A stretch of 64,000 nt of DNA, from positions 1 to 64,000 of the forward strand of contig JAEUKE010000124.1 of the NCBI GenBank assembly GCA_016794345.1, written 5' to 3'. The stretch comes from Myxococcales bacterium (lineage in GTDB: Bacteria; Myxococcota_A; Polyangia; Polyangiales; Polyangiaceae). Position 1 is the stretch's first letter. The number at the start of each line of letters is the position of its first letter. Positions 59,756-64,000 of this stretch are shown in pieces. A model generated the notes under the pieces. That model was given only the letters and a program-made list of their open reading frames with translations, searched no databases and had not been told where the DNA came from. Both the position numbers and the translations under genes were made by a program.

Positions 59756-60303
59756 GTCGCTTCCTCCAACGCGTCGAGCAGCTCGTCCGCTTCCCGCCGG
59801 ACCACCAGCATCCGGCTCGAGGTCTTCGACAGCAGGCCCGCGTCCTCCACGGAGGCCAGGAACCGGACGAGGTGCTCGTAGAAGCCGAACGCGTCCAGGA
59901 TGCCCACCGGCTTGTGGTGGATCCCGAGGTATCGCCACGTCCAGGCCTCGAACAGCTCGTCGAAGGTGCCGATGCCGCCGGGCAACGCGAGGCATGCGTC
60001 GGCGCGCTCGAGCATGGTCGCCTTCCGTTCGTGGAGGTTCTTGGTCAAGATCAGCTCGGTGAGCCCGTCGTGCCCGATCTCCCGCTCGGTCAACACGTCC
60101 GGCAAGACGCCCACGACCTGGCCCCCGGCGGCCAGGGCTCCGTCCGCGAGCGCGCCCATGAGGCCCACCCGCGTCCCGCCGTAGACGACGGCGACCCCGC
60201 GGCGCGCGCACCGCTCGCCGAACCCCCGGGCCGCCTCGAGGAGGCGAGGATCGCTCGGTTTTCCGGCCCCGCAATAGACCGCCACAGCCCTGAGCTTCTT
60301 CAC
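59752..60303 (-). CDS. LOG-family nucleotide phosphoribohydrolase (cytokinin-riboside type)
   Basis: 183 residues. It is a Rossmann-fold LOG protein of the TIGR00730 group: AVYCGAGKPSDP, VVYGGTRVGLMGALAD, KNLHERKATM and the signature PGGIGTFDELFE, with the conserved Arg and Glu. Such enzymes remove ribose 5-phosphate from nucleoside monophosphates, including cytokinin precursors and AMP. Cytoplasmic. Its stop overlaps the start of the lipoprotein gene downstream on the minus strand, so the two are coupled. Confidence 0.92.
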   Translation of the reverse strand: MKKLRAVAVYCGAGKPSDPRLLEAARGFGERCARRGVAVVYGGTRVGLMGALADGALAAGGQVVGVLPDVLTEREIGHDGLTELILTKNLHERKATMLERADACLALPGGIGTFDELFEAWTWRYLGIHHKPVGILDAFGFYEHLVRFLASVEDAGLLSKTSSRMLVVRREADELLDALEEAT

Positions 60304-60393
60304 CGTATTTTTCCTTTCCCCGGGTCTCTCCGCGAGCTATGACTCGCGCCCTTCCAATCCGCCCGGCCCCAGTTCCCCAGGAACCGGTGGGCC

Positions 60394-60415
60394 CCGGTCC
60401 TTGCCTCCGGACCGG
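60394..60415 (+). promoter_or_regulatory. Hairpin 1 in the rplC leader
   Basis: CCGGTCC, an 8-base loop and GGACCGG, about 75 bases upstream of rplC. It lies in the 186-base divergent region shared with the LOG gene. Ribosomal protein operons are often controlled by folded leaders, so a role in rplC expression is possible. Confidence 0.35.
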
Positions 60416-60431
60416 CCGTGCGGGGAGGAGC

Positions 60432-60450
60432 TGCCCGCGTCACGCGGGCA
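60432..60450 (+). promoter_or_regulatory. Hairpin 2 in the rplC leader
   Basis: TGCCCGCG, loop TCA, CGCGGGCA: a perfect 8-bp stem with a 3-base loop, 39 bases before the GTG of rplC. No T-run follows, so a simple terminator is unlikely. Confidence 0.4.
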
Positions 60451-60489
60451 ATTCGATACCACCCTTTGGAGGCGCAGCGAGAAGAAGCC

Positions 60490-61158
60490 GTGAACAAGAA
60501 CCCCGGAATCGTGGGCAAAAAAGTCGGCATGACCCAGATCTTCGACGAGAAGGGCGAGGTCAAGCGTTGCACCGTCGTGCAGGCGGGCTGCGTGGTGCTC
60601 GGCAAGCGAACGCAGGAGAAAGACGGCTACGACGCCCTCGTGGTCGGCCTCGGCGAGCGCAAGGAGAAGCACACGAACAAGCCCCTCGCCGGCTACTACA
60701 AGAAAAACGGGCAGACCCCGAAGCGCATCGTCCGCGAGCTCCGCCTCGCCGCCGACGAGGTCGCCAAATACGAGGTCGGCGAGAAGGTCGCCGTCGACAA
60801 GGTGTTCGAGGTCGGCCAGTTCGTCGATGCGCAGGGCAAGACGCGGGGTCGCGGCTTCACGGGCGTCATGCGCCGCTGGAGCTTCGCCGGCTTCGTGAGC
60901 AGCCACGGTACCCACGAGTACTTCCGCCACGGCGGCTCGATCGGTACGAACATGACGCCCGGTCGCACGCTCCCCGGCCTCAAGATGCCCGGCCACTACG
61001 GCGACGAGACCGTCAGCACGCTCAACCTCAAGATCGTCAAGCTCATCCCCGAGGACGACATCGTCCTGGTGGAGGGCGGCATCCCCGGCTCCAAGAACAG
61101 CGTCATCGTGCTGCGCGGCGCCGTGAAGAAGAAGAACGGCGGCAAGCCGAAGAAGTGA
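60490..61158 (+). CDS. rplC: 50S ribosomal protein L3
   Basis: 222 residues from GTG 60490, supported by the family start NPGIVGKKVGMTQIFDE. L3 binds 23S rRNA early in assembly and reaches to the peptidyl-transferase centre. The central extension (RGFTGVMRRWSFAGF, SSHGTHEYFRHGGSIG) is present. At the position of the methylated Gln of E. coli L3 (GQNQTPG) this protein reads GTNMTPGR, so that modification site is absent. The tail is basic (KKKNGGKPKK). The usual S10-operon neighbours (rpsJ, rplD) are not next to it; rlmE follows 105 bases later. Confidence 0.96.
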   Translation: MNKNPGIVGKKVGMTQIFDEKGEVKRCTVVQAGCVVLGKRTQEKDGYDALVVGLGERKEKHTNKPLAGYYKKNGQTPKRIVRELRLAADEVAKYEVGEKVAVDKVFEVGQFVDAQGKTRGRGFTGVMRRWSFAGFVSSHGTHEYFRHGGSIGTNMTPGRTLPGLKMPGHYGDETVSTLNLKIVKLIPEDDIVLVEGGIPGSKNSVIVLRGAVKKKNGGKPKK

Positions 61159-61227
61159 CGTCCCGCCGAGCCGGAGAGGTGGGGGACCTGCGGGAGCATC
61201 ATCCCCGTGGTGTCCTCACCCCCCGGA

Positions 61228-61251
61228 CCCCTCTCCGCGAGCGGAGAGGGG
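61228..61251. repeat. GC-rich palindromic element at the rlmE 5' end
   Basis: CCCCTCTCCGC, 2 bases, GCGGAGAGGGG: an 11-bp hairpin preceded by CTCACCCCCCGGA. It is laid out like the element at 26198-26220. Its right arm and the following GGGGGAG supply the purine-rich ribosome-binding stretch for the GTG start of rlmE. Confidence 0.65.
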
Positions 61252-61263
61252 GAGAATGACGTC

Positions 61264-61860
61264 GTGCGGAAGCCCAACCCTTACAAGAAGCCGGACGTCC
61301 ACACGCGCGCCGCGAAGCAACAAGGCTTCCCGGCGCGCAGTGTTTTCAAGCTCGAGGAGATCGACAAGCGCTGCCGGCTGCTCCGGCAGGGCCAGCACGT
61401 CGTCGACCTCGGGGCGGCCCCCGGCTCCTGGTCGATGTACGCCTCCCAGGTCATCGGTCGTGGTGGGCGCCTTTTGTCGATCGATCTCGATCCGCTGAAG
61501 TCGAGCCTGGGTCCGAACGCGACGGTCGTGCAGGGGGACGCGTTCGACGTCGCGTCGGAGGTGTTCGCCGAGCACGGCCCGTTCGACGTCGTTCTCTCGG
61601 ACATGGCCCCGCGCACGAGCGGCAACCGCGACGCCGATCAGTGGCGCAGCTTCGAGCTGGTCATGCGCGCGATCGAGGTGGCGCGCGCCCACGGAAAGCC
61701 TGGCTCGAGCTTCATCGCGAAGATCTTCATGGGGCCCGACTACGAGAAGGCCCGCGCCGCGCTGCGCGAGCTCTACGCCGAGGTGCGCACGCTGCGGCCG
61801 GAGACCGTGCGAAGGAACAGCATCGAGGTGTTCCTCGTGGCGATGAAGAAACGCGCCTGA
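61264..61860 (+). CDS. rlmE: 23S rRNA 2'-O-ribose methyltransferase RlmE (RrmJ/FtsJ)
   Basis: 198 residues from GTG 61264, chosen because GGGGAG lies 9 bases upstream and the first family-like residues (RKPNPYKKPDVHTR) follow. An ATG at 61207 would add 19 residues encoded by the palindromic repeat. It methylates U2552 of 23S rRNA with SAM. Motifs: RSVFKLEEID (catalytic Lys), VVDLGAAPGSWSMY (SAM loop), LSDMAPRTSGN (Asp), FIAKIFMGPDYE (Lys) and NSIEVFLVA (Glu), completing K-D-K-E. Confidence 0.94.
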   Translation: MRKPNPYKKPDVHTRAAKQQGFPARSVFKLEEIDKRCRLLRQGQHVVDLGAAPGSWSMYASQVIGRGGRLLSIDLDPLKSSLGPNATVVQGDAFDVASEVFAEHGPFDVVLSDMAPRTSGNRDADQWRSFELVMRAIEVARAHGKPGSSFIAKIFMGPDYEKARAALRELYAEVRTLRPETVRRNSIEVFLVAMKKRA

Positions 61861-62044
61861 GGCGGCTGCCGAGCGGATGGCGGTGCCCGGCCCGTCCAAC
61901 AGGCGTCCGCTAAAGTAGACGACCTTGCTCCCAGTCAGCGCGTCCAGCGCCCCGGGGGCGAATGCCGGACGGTGTGTGCCGCTTGCCATCTACGGATGAA
62001 TGTCTAATATGGCGGACGTCGCCCAGCGGCGAACGGAGGACGTC

Positions 62045-62344
62045 ATGCGCGTAGCGGTGATCGGCGGCGTCGAACGAACCCAGACAACCCTCGTCCGCCT
62101 CGCGGCGGATCTCGGGCACGAGCTCGAGTTCCACCCGGGCCACATCAACGGCAGAGGCGTCGAGGAGATCCGGCGGGCGGTGGGCCGCGCCGATCTCGTC
62201 GTCGTCCTGACGGACGTGAACAGCCACGGCGCGGTGAAGGTCGCGCGTATCGCCTGCCAGAAGCTCGGGCGTGAGCTCGTGCTCACCAAGCGAATGGGGA
62301 CGCGGGATCTCATCCGCCGCTTGAGCCCCGCGGTGGCCGCATGA
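62045..62344 (+). CDS. DUF2325-domain small protein
   Basis: 99 residues from ATG 62045, preceded by GGAGGA at 4-5 bases; an ATG at 62000 in frame lacks such a site. The whole chain is one domain: VAVIGGVERTQTTLVR, ELEFHPGHINGRGVEE, ADLVVVLTDVNSHGAVK and GRELVLTKRMGTRDL, matching the DUF2325 pattern of a small Rossmann-like protein. The function of the family is unknown. Its 3' end overlaps, antisense, the tail of the frame holding the dioxygenase remnant. Confidence 0.75.
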   Translation: MRVAVIGGVERTQTTLVRLAADLGHELEFHPGHINGRGVEEIRRAVGRADLVVVLTDVNSHGAVKVARIACQKLGRELVLTKRMGTRDLIRRLSPAVAA

Positions 62345-62366
62345 AGCGCGGAGCGGCCGGCCCATG

Positions 62367-62564
62367 TCGGATGCGGGCCTCGTCGATCGTCAGGTCGTCC
62401 GGCAGCTCCGACGAGTCCACGGTCCGCTCGCGCGTGAGCGGATGCCTGTCGACGTCGCAGTTGTGGCGGAGCCACTGGAGGTGGAAGTCCGCCTTGTGAG
62501 CGCGGAGAGGAACGCGAATCCAGCCGGAAAACCGCTCAATTTTCTCTGAGTCCTGTATTGCGAC
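62367..62564 (-). pseudogene. Remnant of a TauD/butyrobetaine-hydroxylase-type dioxygenase N-terminus
   Basis: In one minus-strand frame about 66 codons lie between a stop at 62565-62567 and unrelated sequence. The product includes KADFHLQWLRHNCDVDRHP and LTRERTVDSSELPDDL, close in style to the N-terminal domain that opens gamma-butyrobetaine/trimethyllysine hydroxylases and related TauD-type enzymes (WLRDNC motif). Codons from about the 24th on end almost only in G or C, so this was coding DNA. There is no ATG/GTG/TTG start, and the catalytic HxD...H domain is gone. Confidence 0.5.
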
Positions 62565-62694
62565 TCAAGTGTCCACTATAACGGATGTTTGGCGTAGCGT
62601 CTCTCCTTGGCGGCCGGTTCGACGATCATTCTCCCAGGCGGCTTGCTGCAGCGGCCACGCCGCCGAGCACACCGAAGTGCTGCGACAGCACTGG

Positions 62695-62714
62695 GGCAGC
62701 GAGCGCTCGCTGCC
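62695..62714. promoter_or_regulatory. 20-bp perfect palindrome upstream of the Asp-box lipoprotein
   Basis: GGCAGCGAGC joined to its exact complement GCTCGCTGCC without spacer, about 97 bases before the ATG at 62811. It is a plausible operator or cruciform. The remaining part of 62568-62810 shows no convincing gene; it contains AT-rich DNA near 62560-62585 and then GC-rich sequence. Confidence 0.35.
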
Positions 62715-62810
62715 GTCCGCGGCTCGTCGCACCGCACCCGGCCTTCGGCTGCCGAGCGCGGCTCGTGCGCGCGCCTGTGGCGTGGAACGACGCGTGCTAG
62801 AAGGTCGCCG

Positions 62811-63893
62811 ATGCGCGCTCTCGCCTCCAGCTTGGTCTTCGGTGTCTGGCTCGTCGCCGCGTGTGGTGACGATGACGCTTCTTCCTCCAGCGGGACGGGG
62901 GCGGGCGCGACGACCGGCGCGGGCGCGGGGGCGACCACGGGCTCGGGCGCGACCACCGGGACGGGCAACACCAGCACGGGGAGCGGAAACACCGGGGGTG
63001 GGGGCAGCGGGGTCGGCGGTGGCCCTCCGCAAGGCACTCCGATGCTCGTCGCGGTCGGCTACGGCGGTCGGCGGCTCTCTTCGCTCGACGGGCTCGTCTG
63101 GGAAAATGACATCATCGTCGACCCGAACGGTGGAGACGACAACAACCTCTTCCGTGGGGTGGGCTTCGGCGACGGCGTCTTCGTCGCCGTGGGCGGAGGC
63201 AGCGAAGGACAGGTGGCCACCTCGACCGACGGCGTGAGCTGGACGTTCCAGTCACCGGCCACGAGCTGGATCGGCGACGTCGCGTTCCTCGGCGGCGTCT
63301 TCGTCGCCGCGGGCGGAAACGGGCTGCGCATCCGCTCGACCGACGGCGGCGTCACCTGGACCGACGACCAAGGTTATTACGCCGGGCATTACCGCGGAAT
63401 CGCTGCGGGCAATGGGGTCTTCGTCGCCGCGGGGCACACCTACGGCGGCGGCGATCAAGGCCTCATCAGCACCACGACCGACGGCGTGACGTGGACGGCG
63501 GAGCAGACCGGCGGCGCCACCTTCCACTCGATCACCTACGGCGCGGGCGCCTTCGTGGCGGTCGGCAACGACCGCTGCTCGGTCTCGTCGGACGGCGCGA
63601 CCTGGAGCGACTGCGCGATCAGCGCGACCGATCTCGGCCACGTGGTCTTCGGCGACGGACTCTTCGCGCTCCGCGCAGCGGAGGGCATCTTTACGTCGGC
63701 CGACGGGATGACGTGGCAGAGTGTGGCCGCGCAGCAGCCGCCGCAGGGCATCCTCGGCTTCGGGGCCGGCACCTGGGTCGGCGCCTCCTGGCCCGGTCAT
63801 CTCTTCGGCTCGGCCGACCTCTTGGGCTGGCAGACCGCGACGGTGGACGACGGTCCGGCGATCGTCGACGTCCAGCTCGGCTTCATCGAGTAG
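62811..63893 (+). CDS. Asp-box (BNR-like) beta-propeller lipoprotein
   Basis: 360 residues from ATG 62811. The lipobox is WLVAAC (Cys18), followed by an Asp/Ser run and a Thr/Gly/Ala linker (TGAGAGATTGSGATTGTGN) to about 75. The folded part repeats a motif S-x-D-G-x-x-W at least five times (TSTDGVSWT, STDGGVTWT, TTTDGVTWT, SSDGATWS, TSADGMTWQ), each preceded by a GVFVAAG-like strand. This is the pattern of sortilin/photosystem-stability-like Asp-box propellers. It is probably a surface protein; ligand unknown. Confidence 0.8.
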   Translation: MRALASSLVFGVWLVAACGDDDASSSSGTGAGATTGAGAGATTGSGATTGTGNTSTGSGNTGGGGSGVGGGPPQGTPMLVAVGYGGRRLSSLDGLVWENDIIVDPNGGDDNNLFRGVGFGDGVFVAVGGGSEGQVATSTDGVSWTFQSPATSWIGDVAFLGGVFVAAGGNGLRIRSTDGGVTWTDDQGYYAGHYRGIAAGNGVFVAAGHTYGGGDQGLISTTTDGVTWTAEQTGGATFHSITYGAGAFVAVGNDRCSVSSDGATWSDCAISATDLGHVVFGDGLFALRAAEGIFTSADGMTWQSVAAQQPPQGILGFGAGTWVGASWPGHLFGSADLLGWQTATVDDGPAIVDVQLGFIE

Positions 63894-63929
63894 CGAGCAG
63901 TCGACGCCGTCACCCAGGCCCAAAGCCGA

Positions 63930-63956
63930 AAGGGGCTGCGGAATCCGCAGCCCCTT
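63930..63956. terminator. Strong bidirectional terminator hairpin
   Basis: AAGGGGCTGCGG, loop AAT, CCGCAGCCCCTT: a perfect 12-bp stem, extendable past one mismatch, 36 bases after the lipoprotein stop. It begins with A's and ends with T's, suiting both strands. It lies before the apparent 3' end of a minus-strand gene at 63978. Confidence 0.7.
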
Positions 63957-63977
63957 CCGGCGATGCGCCCGCCTCTC

Positions 63978-64000
63978 TCAGTTCTCGGCGGGAACGTCCG
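63978..64000 (-). CDS. Possible C-terminus of a minus-strand gene running off the window
   Basis: The minus strand ends DVPAEN then TGA at 63978-63980. The bidirectional terminator just beyond supports a convergent gene here. Only six codons are visible, so the product cannot be named. Confidence 0.3.

Overview
The window is very GC-rich, tightly packed DNA with the style of a myxobacterium, most likely Polyangiales/Sorangiineae; no species is claimed. Pointers are a Ser/Thr kinase fused to a cyclase-like, STAND-ATPase and TPR module, about a dozen lipoproteins with Thr/Gly/Ser-rich linkers after the lipobox, a MYXO-CTERM-like sorting tail, an exported WxxP-rich (DUF6600-like) protein, and frequent GTG/TTG starts with 1-4 nt gene overlaps.

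Layout. 1-7.3 kb: end of a coiled-coil gene, then a tight run of acyl-CoA ligase, esterase and multidomain kinase. 7.4-10.1 kb (minus): a second acyl-CoA ligase followed by an exported M28 peptidase. 10.1-13.0 kb: a Tat-type lipoprotein, a small protein and ligA. 13.1-23.2 kb: an adenosylcobalamin mutase island with icmF (fused isobutyryl-CoA mutase), then mutA-mutB-meaB (methylmalonyl-CoA mutase plus its GTPase chaperone). Between them lie a DUF2378-like gene, two gene fragments and a chalcone-isomerase-like exported protein. 23.2-27.6 kb: LEA-type lipoprotein, membrane metallophosphoesterase, cysK-cysE and a HIT protein. 27.6-32.5 kb (minus): radical SAM/SPASM enzyme, a 20-codon Cys-rich ORF and smc. 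32.8-39.5 kb: FmdB-like zinc ribbon, a degenerate PheA-like protein, a lipoprotein, hrpB and an amidase. 39.6-50 kb: GAF protein, envelope proteins, an AmpG-like permease and an active/inactive M16 protease pair. 50.3-60.3 kb: secreted and outer-membrane proteins, a VWA lipoprotein, a homocysteine methyltransferase-like enzyme, a truncated yihY and a LOG-family hydrolase. 60.5-64 kb: isolated rplC, rlmE, a DUF2325 protein, a remnant of a TauD/butyrobetaine-hydroxylase-type gene and an Asp-box repeat lipoprotein.

How it fits together. The clearest metabolic theme is activation and rearrangement of short and branched acyl-CoAs: two acyl-CoA ligases of different subfamilies plus both B12 mutase systems, which would feed propionyl- and isobutyryl-type units to succinyl- and butyryl-CoA. 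A second theme is cysteine biosynthesis (cysE-cysK). Most of the rest is housekeeping (ligA, smc, rplC, rlmE, hrpB) or envelope proteins.

No CRISPR array, insertion sequence, prophage, rRNA or tRNA gene was recognised. No complete new system is evident. The best leads are a secreted/outer-membrane fusion that runs through a sorting tail, a PheA-like protein that has lost its catalytic and Phe-sensing motifs, palindromic repeats sitting at two start codons, a tiny four-cysteine ORF next to a SPASM enzyme, and three gene remnants not obvious from long ORFs.
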